From positions 1,736,001-1,800,000 of the forward strand of contig NZ_CP081862.1 in NCBI RefSeq assembly GCF_019797765.1: a DNA stretch of 64,000 nucleotides, written 5' to 3'. A model generated the notes under the pieces. That model ran no database searches and was not told the DNA's origin. It worked only from the letters and a program-made list of their open reading frames with translations. The translations under genes and the position numbers were made by a program. Below are positions 16,124 to 24,002 of the stretch, one piece after another. Origin of the DNA: Cellulomonas sp. C5510 (GTDB lineage Bacteria > Actinomycetota > Actinomycetes > Actinomycetales > Cellulomonadaceae). How positions within the stretch are numbered: position 1 is the stretch's first letter; each line of letters begins with the position of its first letter.

Positions 16124-17592
16124 CCGCCGGCCACCCGCGACGCCTCCGCCCTGCCGACGTCGGCTGGCGGCTCGGCAGGGCGCGCGAACCACGCGGCGGC
16201 GAGCTGTGGGTGCCGTGGGATCGCACCGCCGGCGTGATCGGCCCGCAGGGCTCGGGCAAGACCCTCGACCTGCTCGTCCCCGCCCTTCTCGACGCCCCGG
16301 GCGCCGCGATGGTGACGCTGACGAAGGTCGACGACCTGCTCCTGTCCTTCGACCCTCGGTCCACCGGTGAGCGTCCGTGCGTCGTCCTGGACCCGTTCGG
16401 CCTGGTGCCCGGGTTGCCCGAGGCGGTGTGGGACCCCATCCGCGACTGCGCCGACCCCCTCGTCGCCGAACGCCGCGCGAAGGCATTCACCGCCGGCACG
16501 GTCAAGGGCGCGGTCGCCGGTGGCCACGGTGACGCCGCCGCCCGGTTCTACGCCGCTGAGGCCGCGAAGGTGCTGCAGGGCTTCTTCCACGCCGCCGCGC
16601 TCACCGGAGGCAGCCTGGACGACGTGCTGCGCTGGGTCGCCCGGCCCATGGCCGCCACACAGCCGAGCGAGATCCTGCGCGAGCACCCGCACGCGGCGTC
16701 ATTCTGGGACGGTCTGTTGCACGGCGCTCTGCACGGCGACGACCGCACCGCCGGCAACACGGTCACGACCGTCCAGCAGGCCATGTCCCTGTTCTTCCAG
16801 GACGACATCCGCCGTCGGTGCGTGCCAGGTCCCGGACGTCCGGCCACGGCCATTGCCGACGTCATCGCCGCGTGCGGCACGATCTACGTGCTGGGACGGG
16901 AGGACCCGTACGCCTCCGCGTCTCCGCTCATGACCGCCTTTGCCGAGCACGTCCTGGACACCGCGCTGGAAGCAGCGAATGCCAGTCCGTGGGGTCGGCT
17001 GTGCCCGCCGTTTCACGCCGTGCTCGACGAGCTGCCGTCGACCGCGCCGCTGCCGACCCTCCGCACCCGGATGGCCAACGAGCGCGCTCTGGGCATCAGC
17101 TTCATCTGGGCAGCCCAGGCGTGGCCCCAGCTGGCCGCGATCTTCGGGGAGCAGGAGGCGCGCACCCTGCTCGGGCTGACGAACAACCTGATCGTGTTCG
17201 GCGGCTCGAAGGACGTCGCGTTCAACAAGGAGATCTCCGACCTGCTCGGCGAGGTCCGCGTGGCCCGCACCAGCTGGCAGAGCGGACGGATGGGTGGTCG
17301 GCAGATGTCCGGGGAGGACATCGCGATCCTCACCCCCGCCGAGGTTCGCCAGCTCAAAGAGCGTCATGCCCTGGTGCTGGCGGAGAACGGGGCGCCGATC
17401 ATCGCCGAGCTGCACCGCTGCGTCGACGGCAAGGCCGGTCGCGCGCTGCTCGTCGGCAAGGACGCACTGCGGGCCAAGGTGGCTGTCGACCGTGGACACC
17501 AGGTCAGCCCCGAGGCGCGAGCCGCGACGGCCCTCGTCGAGGCGCGGCGCAGCGGCCTGGCCGGCCAGGACGACGGACGCAGTAGTGAGTGA
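16120..17592 (+). CDS. VirD4/TraG-type coupling ATPase (soluble form)
   Basis: 490 residues. Walker A 'GPQGSGKTLDL' lies at about residue 45; the Walker B-like 'FHAVLDELPSTAPLPTL' and 'ISFIWAAQAWPQLAAIFG' are characteristic of TraG/VirD4 C-terminal ATPase domains. 'VGKDALRAKVAVD' ends the conserved part. There are no membrane helices, so the upstream two-helix protein may provide the anchor. It would bring the relaxase-DNA complex to the channel. Confidence 0.85.
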   Translation: MTAGHPRRLRPADVGWRLGRAREPRGGELWVPWDRTAGVIGPQGSGKTLDLLVPALLDAPGAAMVTLTKVDDLLLSFDPRSTGERPCVVLDPFGLVPGLPEAVWDPIRDCADPLVAERRAKAFTAGTVKGAVAGGHGDAAARFYAAEAAKVLQGFFHAAALTGGSLDDVLRWVARPMAATQPSEILREHPHAASFWDGLLHGALHGDDRTAGNTVTTVQQAMSLFFQDDIRRRCVPGPGRPATAIADVIAACGTIYVLGREDPYASASPLMTAFAEHVLDTALEAANASPWGRLCPPFHAVLDELPSTAPLPTLRTRMANERALGISFIWAAQAWPQLAAIFGEQEARTLLGLTNNLIVFGGSKDVAFNKEISDLLGEVRVARTSWQSGRMGGRQMSGEDIAILTPAEVRQLKERHALVLAENGAPIIAELHRCVDGKAGRALLVGKDALRAKVAVDRGHQVSPEARAATALVEARRSGLAGQDDGRSSE

Positions 17593-18265
17593 CCAGGCTC
17601 CGGCACCCTCGGCGGCGCGAGCGCCGGGGGAGATGATCGCCGTCTTCCCGCGGGCTGGGCGGCGCATCGAACATGCCTACACCGAGCTCGACCTCGCGGC
17701 CGGATCGGGCACCCGACAGCAGCAGAACGTGCTGGGTGATCCCCGTCTGCTGGCACGTCCCTGGGACCCCGCCAGCTGCGTCGACCCTCAGCTGCGGGCT
17801 CAGATCTGGCAGTGGCTCGAGCAGGTCGTGACCTGGCTGAACCACGAGTACGCGTGGGACCCGGACTCGATGATCCCCTCGTGCTGGCCACGCCACCCGC
17901 ACCTGGTGCACGAGATCGCGGTCCTCGCCGACTTCCGCCGCCGCGCCGGCCTCGCTGTCACCGCCGACGCCCTCGAGGAGTGGCACCGGTACGCGCTGCC
18001 AGCCTTCACCGACCGGATGCGTCAGCGCCTACGTCAGCACTGCCAAGACAGCGATCACGAGGTCTGGCCGGCGCAGGGGCGATACACCCGTCACCAGGGT
18101 GACGAGTCACGTCGTCACCGCGCCATGGCCTACGGCGCCGACGTCGCCACCCTCGCTGAGCATTTCGGTAAGCGGGGCAGCGCGACCGCGGGTGGTGCCG
18201 GCAGGCCGAACCCGCAAGCCATCGACGGCATGCAGACGGATGTGGAGCGGCGAGGTCCTGACTGA
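17585..18265 (+). CDS. DUF4913-containing protein
   Basis: 226 residues from GTG 17585, overlapping the coupling-protein stop. The core 'LRAQIWQWLEQVVTWLNHEYAWDPDSMIPSCWPRHPHLVHEIAVLADFRRRAG' matches DUF4913, a small Trp-rich domain frequent on actinobacterial plasmids and ICEs. It is the last gene of the co-directional transfer block. Function unknown. Confidence 0.72.
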   Translation: MSDQAPAPSAARAPGEMIAVFPRAGRRIEHAYTELDLAAGSGTRQQQNVLGDPRLLARPWDPASCVDPQLRAQIWQWLEQVVTWLNHEYAWDPDSMIPSCWPRHPHLVHEIAVLADFRRRAGLAVTADALEEWHRYALPAFTDRMRQRLRQHCQDSDHEVWPAQGRYTRHQGDESRRHRAMAYGADVATLAEHFGKRGSATAGGAGRPNPQAIDGMQTDVERRGPD

Positions 18266-18364
18266 CGCCACCTTCTGCGTTCGGGGCAGCGGCCGTCCTC
18301 GTCGGCTGTAGCCTTCGAACGCGAGCAACTGACCAGGTTTGCAGGGCGTTCGCCGACCACTGGA

Positions 18365-19384
18365 GTGACCATCTATCCCTCGTGGCTACCCGAACAGCTG
18401 GAGCCCGCCGTCGCCCGGCTGGCGCGTGTCGACGACTGCATCTTCGAGATGGGCGATCTTTCCGGACAATGGTCGCTCGCCGCGTTGGAAGTGAAGCAGG
18501 TGCGCCGCAACGACGGCCGGTACCGGGCGCTGGTATCCGCGGTGCGACCGATCCCACCGCTCATCTCGCTCTTGTTCTCGGAGGCGATCAACCATCTGCG
18601 CGCCGTCCTGGACAACGTCGTCTGGCATCTCGTGTCGGAGCAGAGTGTTGCTCTGGACGACAAAGCGGCCAAAGCCGTCGCGATGCCGATCCATGAGGAC
18701 CCCGAGCGGTTCACCGCCTGGGCGAAGGACATCCGCCGCAGGGTGCCAGTCCTTGGCCAGCACACCAGCACGACCTACCAGCGGATCAAGGAGCTGCAGC
18801 CGTTCGCCGACCCCGCGCGCGTCCCATCGCTTGGACCGCTGCTCGCGATGCTCACGGACGTGATCTCGGAGGACGTCCACCCGCTGCTGCTCCTGCAGGC
18901 GTACTCGAACGCCGACAAGCACCGGGCGATCACCATGACGGTCGGGCGCGCCATGCTGACGACCAACGGGACGCCGTTCCTCGCTCAAGACCGCTCATTG
19001 CGCCGGGTCGGCGTCGGCACGGTCCTGGGCGAGGGCAGCTGGGGGACGCCTCTGGCGTTCGAGTCGAGTGCCGCGGTCGTCGTCGAGAGGCCTGCGCCGT
19101 GGTCCGCGGCGGTGAGCCCGACGACAGAGGCACAGCATCTGCGCGACTGGGTCGCGCAACGCGCGCTGCCGTTGCTCATCACCGGTTCAGCAGACTTGAC
19201 GACCGCCGTGCCTGTCACGATCTCGCTCGAGGACGACGGGCGCACACTGCACGATCGCATAGCGGCGCCCGACCGCCCCGGCGCGCGCGATCGCCTTGCC
19301 GCGAGAACCGCAGAGCGCTACGCACACGCGATGTCCCAGCCCCCGAGCTTCCCCGAGGTTGTGAGCGAGGAGTTCGACGACTGA
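18365..19384 (+). CDS. Unknown accessory protein with 'NADKHR' motif, HEPN-like candidate
   Basis: 339 residues from GTG 18365, without a clear ribosome site. Two conserved-looking blocks stand out: 'SEAINHLRAVLDNVVWHLV' and, about 110 residues later, 'QPFADP...LLLLQAYSNADKHRAITM'. That spaced pair recurs in an uncharacterised actinobacterial family. The long helices with polar N-x-D-K-H-R would suit a HEPN-type helical bundle, but this is a guess from pattern. The rest is beta-rich. It lies between the transfer block and IS-disrupted genes, the usual place for cargo. Confidence 0.5.
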   Translation: MTIYPSWLPEQLEPAVARLARVDDCIFEMGDLSGQWSLAALEVKQVRRNDGRYRALVSAVRPIPPLISLLFSEAINHLRAVLDNVVWHLVSEQSVALDDKAAKAVAMPIHEDPERFTAWAKDIRRRVPVLGQHTSTTYQRIKELQPFADPARVPSLGPLLAMLTDVISEDVHPLLLLQAYSNADKHRAITMTVGRAMLTTNGTPFLAQDRSLRRVGVGTVLGEGSWGTPLAFESSAAVVVERPAPWSAAVSPTTEAQHLRDWVAQRALPLLITGSADLTTAVPVTISLEDDGRTLHDRIAAPDRPGARDRLAARTAERYAHAMSQPPSFPEVVSEEFDD

Positions 19385-19471
19385 CCTCAACCGGACGCGA
19401 CTGCCGGCCCCGTGTCGGTGCTCTGTGGGAGCGTTGATCGCGGCAGCACACACCACGACATGGAGGTTGAG

Positions 19472-19576
19472 ATGAGCGAGAGCACCGGCGAGCCGCGCAC
19501 GACCGAGAACCCCCAGCGACTCGAGGAGAAGAGCCTGCTCGGCTCGTCGTACTCCTACTCGACGTCGGCCAGATGA
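19472..19576 (+). CDS. 34-residue small open reading frame upstream of the DUF6338-like gene
   Basis: ATG 19472 with a GGAGGTTGAG ribosome site directly upstream. The product starts acidic and polar and ends 'LLGSSYSYSTSAR'. The stop overlaps the next tiny frame (ATGA). The good ribosome site and tight overlap suggest it is translated, perhaps as a leader that couples translation to the downstream membrane protein gene. No family recognised. Confidence 0.4.
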   Translation: MSESTGEPRTTENPQRLEEKSLLGSSYSYSTSAR

Positions 19577-19620
19577 GCGCCCAGACCACCACAGAGCTCG
19601 CCGACAACGGCGACGATTGA
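19573..19620 (+). CDS. 15-residue reading frame linking to the DUF6338-like gene
   Basis: ATG 19573 overlaps the previous stop (ATGA) and its own stop TGA overlaps the TTG start of the DUF6338-like gene (TTGA). It is too short to judge as a protein; a ribosome passing through it would reach the next start, so it may only serve coupling. Confidence 0.25.
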   Translation: MSAQTTTELADNGDD

Positions 19621-19913
19621 TCCCCGACAGCATCGCCGCTCTCGTCTCGTTCCTTCTGCTCCTGGCGCCCGGGGCGATCTGGCAGCTGCAGCAGGCGCGA
19701 CACGAGCCCTCGGTCAAAGAGACGGCGCTCGTCGAGGTCTCACGAGTCGTGATCGCCTCCTTGGTGGCAACAGGGGTGTCCGCCCTCATCCTGCTGCCCT
19801 GGGTCTGGCTTCCCCTCTACCGATCGGCCGAGTTGGCCGGTACGGGCATGTTCGACTCCCCGGTCTCCGTTGTGCCCTACATCGGCGGCGTCGCCGCCAC
19901 CTCTCTGGGAGCC
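19617..19913 (+). pseudogene. DUF6338-like membrane protein gene, 5' third, interrupted by IS3a
   Basis: From TTG 19617 the product 'LIPDSIAALVSFLLLLAPGAIWQL' has the N-terminal signature I associate with DUF6338 (helix, 'LAPG', then a polar 'HEPSVKETALVEVSRVV' segment), followed by a second membrane helix. After 99 codons the sequence runs into the left end of an IS3 element and terminates. The gene continues in the same frame at 21168 and again at 24003. Confidence 0.65.
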
Positions 19914-19947
19914 TGACCCGGTTTCCCGGACAGTTCGGGTTGGGTGA

Positions 19948-20823
19948 TCATGCCGCCGCGGTGGCGGCGGTGTGAAGGTCCTCGAAGTCGTTCGGGGACC
20001 GGTAGTCCAGGCCGGAGTGGCGCCGGAGAGGGTTGTAGAAGCCTTCGATCCATTCGAAGATCGCCGCGGCGAGCTCCTCGCGGCAGGCCCAGGAGCGGCG
20101 GTCCAGGAGCTCGCGCTGCATGGTCGACCAGAAGGACTCCATCATCGTGTTGTCCACGCTCGAGGCGACCCGCCCCATGGATCCGAGCAGGCCGGCCGAG
20201 CGCAGCCGGTGGCCGAAGATCCACGACGTGTACTGGGCTCCGCGGTCTGCGTGGACGATCGCGCCGGGCCCCGGCCGGCGGGTCCAGATCGCCATCTGCA
20301 GCGCGTCGACGACGAGCTCGGAGCGCATGTGGTCCGCGATCGACCACCCGACGATCTTGCGGGTGAACACGTCCAGGACCGCGGCGCAGTAGACCTTCCC
20401 GGTGTTCGTCGGGTGCTCGGTGATGTCGGTGCACCACAACCGGTCCGGACCGTCGGCGACGAACCGGCGCTGGACCAGGTCCTCGTGCGGGGCCGGCGCC
20501 GGGTGGTGACGAGCGCGCTTGCGCCGGTGGCTGATGCCGCTGACCTGCGCGGCCCGCATCAGCCGCGCGACCCTCTTGCGGCCGCAGGCGATGCCCATGC
20601 CCAGGCGCAGCTCGGCATGGACCCGCGGGGCGCCGTAGGAGCACCGCGACATCTGGTGGACTGCCACGATCGTGGCCGTCAGCTCGGCGTCGGCGACCGC
20701 TCGGGCCGACGGGGGTCGGACCTGCCAGTCGTAGTAGCCGGACCTGGAGACGTCGAGCACCCGGCAGGCCACCGCGACGGAGACACCGTCGTCGGCGAGT
20801 TCACGGACCAGCCGGAACGTCAT
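19948..20823 (-). CDS. IS3a transposase OrfB (DDE integrase-core domain)
   Basis: 291 residues from ATG 20823. HTH_21-like N-terminus ('GYYDWQVRPPSARA') then the rve core with the DDE residues in 'RLWCTDITEHP', 'GAIVHADRGAQYTSWIF' and 'NTMMESFWSTMQRELL', ending 'YNPLRRHSGLDYRSPNDFE'. It overlaps orfA at an AAAATG run suited to -1 frameshifting that would give OrfAB, the active transposase in this family. It appears intact. Confidence 0.92.
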   Translation of the reverse strand: MTFRLVRELADDGVSVAVACRVLDVSRSGYYDWQVRPPSARAVADAELTATIVAVHQMSRCSYGAPRVHAELRLGMGIACGRKRVARLMRAAQVSGISHRRKRARHHPAPAPHEDLVQRRFVADGPDRLWCTDITEHPTNTGKVYCAAVLDVFTRKIVGWSIADHMRSELVVDALQMAIWTRRPGPGAIVHADRGAQYTSWIFGHRLRSAGLLGSMGRVASSVDNTMMESFWSTMQRELLDRRSWACREELAAAIFEWIEGFYNPLRRHSGLDYRSPNDFEDLHTAATAAA

Positions 20824-21131
20824 TTTGGGAGCACGTTCTCCCGCGCGAAGTAGGCGCTGGCGCGCTTGAGGATCTCGTTCTCCATCTCCAGCACCCGCGT
20901 CCGGCGCCGCAGCTCGACCAGCTCCTTGCGCTCGTCGCTGGTCAGCCCCTCCCGGCGGCCGGTGTCGACGTCGTCCTGAGCCATCCACCGGCGCAGGCAC
21001 GACTCGCTGATCCCCAGGTCGGACGCGACCTTCGCGACCGGGTGCTGACCGCTGCGGGCAAGATCCACCGCGCGACGCCGGAACTCCGGCGGCTTGGCTG
21101 CAGGCACAAGGACTCCTCTCGGAGATGACAT
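20820..21131 (-). CDS. IS3a OrfA (HTH protein)
   Basis: 103 residues. 'EFRRRAVDLARSGQHPVAKVASDLGISESCLRRWM' is the HTH, followed by a leucine-zipper-like segment ('ERKELVELRRRTRVLEMENEILKRASAYFA') typical of IS3 OrfA. Start ATG 21131 has GAGGTGACG upstream. It binds the IS ends and provides the N-terminal part of the OrfAB fusion. Confidence 0.9.
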   Translation of the reverse strand: MSSPRGVLVPAAKPPEFRRRAVDLARSGQHPVAKVASDLGISESCLRRWMAQDDVDTGRREGLTSDERKELVELRRRTRVLEMENEILKRASAYFARENVLPK

Positions 21132-21167
21132 CGTCACCTCAGGACAGGTGTCCGGGGAAGCGGGTCA

Positions 21168-21304
21168 GGCTCCCTGCTCGCATGCGGACTGGTGATGGTT
21201 CTCGCCGCAGTCAAGTGGCCACGCCGCGCGCCCATCAACCGTGGCCGTCAGTGGAATCACGCCGTTGTGACGATGCGACCGCAGTGGTGTGTCCCGGGTC
21301 TCGT
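21168..21304 (+). pseudogene. DUF6338-like gene, middle fragment between the two IS3 elements
   Basis: In the frame that continues 19617-19913 this 137-bp stretch reads 'GSLLACGLVMVLAAVKWPRRAPINRGRQWN', a membrane helix followed by a basic loop, and stays open to the edge of IS3b. Adding the first base of the right flank (24003) completes its last codon and leads in frame into the 3' fragment. Confidence 0.6.
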
Positions 21305-21323
21305 GGAGTCGGGTTGCTGGAAT

Positions 21324-21612
21324 CTAGGCCACGGTGATCGGCTGTCTCGTCTCGAACTCTAGGGGCGTGAGCCAGCCCAGGGCGGAGTGCCGGCGCTGGC
21401 GGTTGTGGAAGATCTCGAGGTATTCGAAGATTGCGTTCGCCAGCTCCAGACGGGTGCGCCAGCTCTGACGGTCCAGCAGCTCGACCTGCATGCGGGACCA
21501 GAACGACTCGATGACGGCGTTGTCGTAGCAGTCGCCGATCGAGCCCATCGACGGGACGAGCCCGGAGTCCTTCGCGCGGCGGGTGAACGCCCACGAGCCG
21601 AACTGACTGGGT
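21324..21612 (-). pseudogene. IS3b orfB, 3' fragment
   Basis: Encodes 'SQFGSWAFTRRAKDSGLVPSMGSIGDCYDNAVIESFWSRM' and 'FHNRQRRHSALGWLTPLEFE', the last 95 residues of an IS3 OrfB including the catalytic Glu ('VIESFW'). The 5' side ends abruptly at the IS30 boundary (21612/21613). Confidence 0.88.
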
Positions 21613-23004
21613 TCAACCGGTCGATGCAACGCCTGCCTGTTGGAGCGACCGTAGTTGCTCATCGAGGACTTCGGCCGGTGTTCTCCAGCCGAGGACCTTG
21701 CGGGGTCTGCTGTTGATCGCGGCCTGGACGGCCTGGAGGTCCTCGACGGGCCATCGGGACAGGTCGGTGCCCTTGGGGAAGTACTGGCGCAGCAGCCCGT
21801 TGGTGTTCTCGTTCGTGCCGCGCTGCCAGGGCGAGTGCGGGTCGGCGAAGTAGACGGCGATGCCGGTGTCGATCTTGAACTGGGCGTGCGCGGACAGCTC
21901 CTTGCCGCGATCCCAGGTCAGCGACCGCAGCAGCTCCGACGGCATCGTGGTCATCGTGGCTTGCAGGGCGTCCTTCATCGCGACGGCGCCGTAGCCGCCC
22001 AGGGCCGGCCCGTTCTTGACCGGCGGGACGGTGCCGTAGCCCTCGAGGCGCGGCAGGTGGACCAACAGGGTGTAGCGGCTGGTGCGTTCGACGACGGTGC
22101 CGATCGCGGACCGGTTCAGCCCGATGATCAGGTCGCCCTCCCAGTGCCCGGGGACCGCCCGGTCCTCGGCTTCGGCGGGCCGCTCGCTGAGGACGACGTC
22201 GGGCGTGACGTGACCCTGGGGCCTGTTGCGCGCGCGCTCCCGGGGCTTGCGCAGCGCCCGCCCCGTCCGCAGGCAGGCGACCAGCTCGCGCTTGAGTGCC
22301 CCGCGCCCCTGGATGTAGAGCGCCTGGTAGATCGCCTCGTGGCTGATGCGCATGTCCTCATCGTCGGGGAAGTCGACCACCAGACGCCGCGAGATCTGCT
22401 CCGGGCTCCAGGCCATCGCCCACCGCCGGTCGCCCCGGCGGGGCTTGTTCAGACCCTTCCAGGCCGTCGCCGGCCCGGCGGCCAGCGTCCCGTCGGGCCG
22501 GCGCAGCTGCCCGCTGAGCCGGACCTGGACGTACTCCTGCAAGCGGGGGTTGGTGACGAGCTTGGCCGCCTTGGGGCGCCGGGCGGCCGTCTGCGCCTTC
22601 CACTGCGCGACCGTCGCCCGGTACTCGAGCTTGCCGCCCCGGGTCGCGGCATTGCGCCGCAACTCCCGCGAGACCGTCCCCGGATCACGCACCAGCTCGC
22701 GGGCGATCGCGCGGACACTGAGCCCGCGGGCCTTCAGCACCGCGATCTCTTCGCGTTCCTCGAACGACAGGTAGCGGCCGGTTGGCTCAGCCAGGGACAA
22801 CGGCGCCATGCCGCCAGCGTGACGAAACCAGCGGACCCCGACCGGCCCCGACACACCGACCCCGGCCGCGGCCTCCTCGCTGCTCTTGCCCGCCGCGATC
22901 AGCCGCCAGAACTCCCGCTCCACATGCCTCGCCGGAATCGGTCGACCCGGTGATCGCATCGCCGGTCGCAACGCCCGATCCGCCTGTTGCTGCCGCCGTG
23001 CCAT
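21613..23004 (-). CDS. IS30-family transposase
   Basis: 463 residues. The N-terminal HTH pair includes 'RYLSFEEREEIAVLKARGLSVRAIARELVRDPGTVSRELRRN', the classic IS30 motif. DDE core: 'GHWEGDLIIG' (Asp), 'SLTWDRGKELSAHAQF' (Asp) and 'PWQRGTNENTNGLLRQYFPKG' (Glu). The frame is uninterrupted and all three acidic residues are present, so it may be active. The stop lies inside the terminal repeat, as is common in this family. Confidence 0.93.
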   Translation of the reverse strand: MARRQQQADRALRPAMRSPGRPIPARHVEREFWRLIAAGKSSEEAAAGVGVSGPVGVRWFRHAGGMAPLSLAEPTGRYLSFEEREEIAVLKARGLSVRAIARELVRDPGTVSRELRRNAATRGGKLEYRATVAQWKAQTAARRPKAAKLVTNPRLQEYVQVRLSGQLRRPDGTLAAGPATAWKGLNKPRRGDRRWAMAWSPEQISRRLVVDFPDDEDMRISHEAIYQALYIQGRGALKRELVACLRTGRALRKPRERARNRPQGHVTPDVVLSERPAEAEDRAVPGHWEGDLIIGLNRSAIGTVVERTSRYTLLVHLPRLEGYGTVPPVKNGPALGGYGAVAMKDALQATMTTMPSELLRSLTWDRGKELSAHAQFKIDTGIAVYFADPHSPWQRGTNENTNGLLRQYFPKGTDLSRWPVEDLQAVQAAINSRPRKVLGWRTPAEVLDEQLRSLQQAGVASTG

Positions 23005-23046
23005 CCGACACCTCCGCGATCACGAGGTGTTGCGACGACCGGTTGA
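21613..23046 (-). mobile_element. IS30-family insertion sequence (IS30a), about 1434 bp
   Basis: The ends are imperfect inverted repeats: TCAACCGGTCG at 21613 and CGACCGGTTGA ending at 23046, continuing with matching GCAAC/GTTGC blocks. The flanks show the dinucleotide GT on both sides (21611-21612 and 23047-23048), compatible with the 2-3 bp duplications of IS30 elements, though two bases could match by chance. One intact transposase gene fills it. Confidence 0.75.
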
Positions 23047-23052
23047 GTCCGC

Positions 23053-23246
23053 CGAACACCAACGGGCTCCTGCGCCAGTACCTGCCCAAGGGCTCCGACC
23101 TCAGCGCCCACGACCTCGACGCCCTGGCCGCGATCACCGACGAACTCAACGGCCGGCCCCGCAAGTCCCTCGACTGGGACACCCCAGCCGAGCGAATGGC
23201 TGCTTTACTCGACACCGCATAGACGACCGCGTTGCGACGACCGCTG
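23053..23246 (+). pseudogene. Remnant of a second IS30-family transposase and its right terminus (IS30b)
   Basis: On the plus strand, 'NTNGLLRQYLPKGSDLSAHDLDALAAITDELNGRPRKSLDWDTPAERM' (to stop 23222) is the C-terminus of another IS30 transposase, clearly different from IS30a. It is followed by GTTGCGACGACCG (23231-23243), matching the IS30a right repeat. Only this end survives; its left part was lost, probably when IS30a arrived or by recombination between the two. Confidence 0.8.
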
Positions 23247-23249
23247 GAA

Positions 23250-23649
23250 TCCAAGGGGTGTGGTGCTCGGTGATGTCGGTGACCCACAGCTGGTCCAGGC
23301 CCTCGCGACGGAACCGCCGGTCGACCATGTCGGTGGAGATCAAGTCAGGGTGCGGGCGACGCCACTTCGGCCGCCCGCCGATGCCCTTCAGGCCCGCGCG
23401 CTGCATCAACATCGCCACCGTCCCCTGCCACACGGTGAGCCCCCGGCCGAGAGTCAGCTCGGCGTGGACGCGGCGAACGCCGTAGATGCCTCGGGACGCG
23501 GCGTGGACCTCGCGGATCGCGTCGGTGAGGATCACGTGTCGGATCGTCCGGGGCGATGGGGCGCGGCTGCGCCAGGCGTAGAACCCCGACTCCGAGGTCC
23601 CGAGCGCGCGGGTGGCGACCTGGACTGGTAGTCCCTCTTCGGCCATCAC
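23250..23649 (-). pseudogene. IS3b orfB, 5' fragment
   Basis: Starts just downstream of orfA and reads 'RGIYGVRRVHAELTLGRGLTVWQGTVAMLMQRAGLKGIGG' and 'LDQLWVTDITEHHTP', the region up to the first catalytic Asp of an IS3 OrfB. The frame then enters IS30b-derived sequence. It overlaps orfA at a CCCCCAAAAG run, the usual frameshift site. Confidence 0.88.
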
Positions 23650-23951
23650 CGCGATGGCCTCGAACCGCCTTTTGGGGGCACCACGTTCCCCAGCAGCTCA
23701 CTGGCCCGCCGGTGCACCGCCAGCTCAGCCTCCAACTCGGCGATCCGCCGCTTGGCCGCGGCAAGTTCAGCCTTCTCCGTCGAGGTCAGCCCCGGGACCA
23801 GGCCGGCGTCGATGCGGTCCTGGCGCCGCCAGCTGTAGATCGACTCCTCGCTGATCCCGAGGTCGCGAGCAACGTCCGCGACAGAGCGTCCGCTGGCGAC
23901 CAGGTCCAGCACCCTGCGACGGAACTCGGGCGGGTATCCACGTCGTCCCAC
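23646..23951 (-). CDS. IS3b OrfA (HTH protein)
   Basis: 101 residues: 'YPPEFRRRVLDLVASGRSVADVARDLGISEESIYSWRRQ' HTH and a heptad region 'EKAELAAAKRRIAELEAELAVHRRASELL'. It is intact, but its partner orfB is broken, so it cannot support transposition alone. Confidence 0.9.
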   Translation of the reverse strand: MGRRGYPPEFRRRVLDLVASGRSVADVARDLGISEESIYSWRRQDRIDAGLVPGLTSTEKAELAAAKRRIAELEAELAVHRRASELLGNVVPPKGGSRPSR

Positions 23952-24002
23952 AAGGCCCTCCTCAAAGGGTCAAGTGGCACCAGAGTCCAGTAACACGACT
24001 CC

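Larger units (their letters stand above)
19914..21167 (-). mobile_element. IS3-family insertion sequence (IS3a), complete, 1254 bp
   Basis: Terminal inverted repeats are visible: TGACCCGGTTTCCCGGACA at 19914 and its near-perfect complement ending at 21167 (17 of 19 bases). Two overlapping frames, orfA and orfB, are intact on the minus strand. No direct target duplication is seen. Instead the flanks are GGGAGCC and GGCTCCC, so the element sits at the centre of what was a 14-bp palindrome. Confidence 0.85.
21305..24002 (-). mobile_element. IS3-family insertion sequence (IS3b), interrupted by IS30-family DNA
   Basis: Imperfect terminal repeats face each other at 21305-21328 (starting GGAGTCGGGTTGCTGGA) and 23980-24002 (complement starting GGAGTCGTGTTACTGGA). 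Inside are an intact orfA, the 5' half of orfB, about 1.6 kb of IS30-type DNA, and the 3' part of orfB. Roughly 50 codons of orfB are missing at the junction, so it cannot be restored by simply removing the IS30 DNA. Confidence 0.75.

Noticed and set aside
19911..21170. Target-site duplication for IS3a
   Set aside because: The flanking triplets GCC and GGC are complementary, not identical, so no direct repeat can be claimed.
22782..23222. 146-codon plus-strand frame as an intact gene
   Set aside because: Its first half is antisense to the IS30a transposase; only the last 57 codons are real homology, to a different IS30 transposase.
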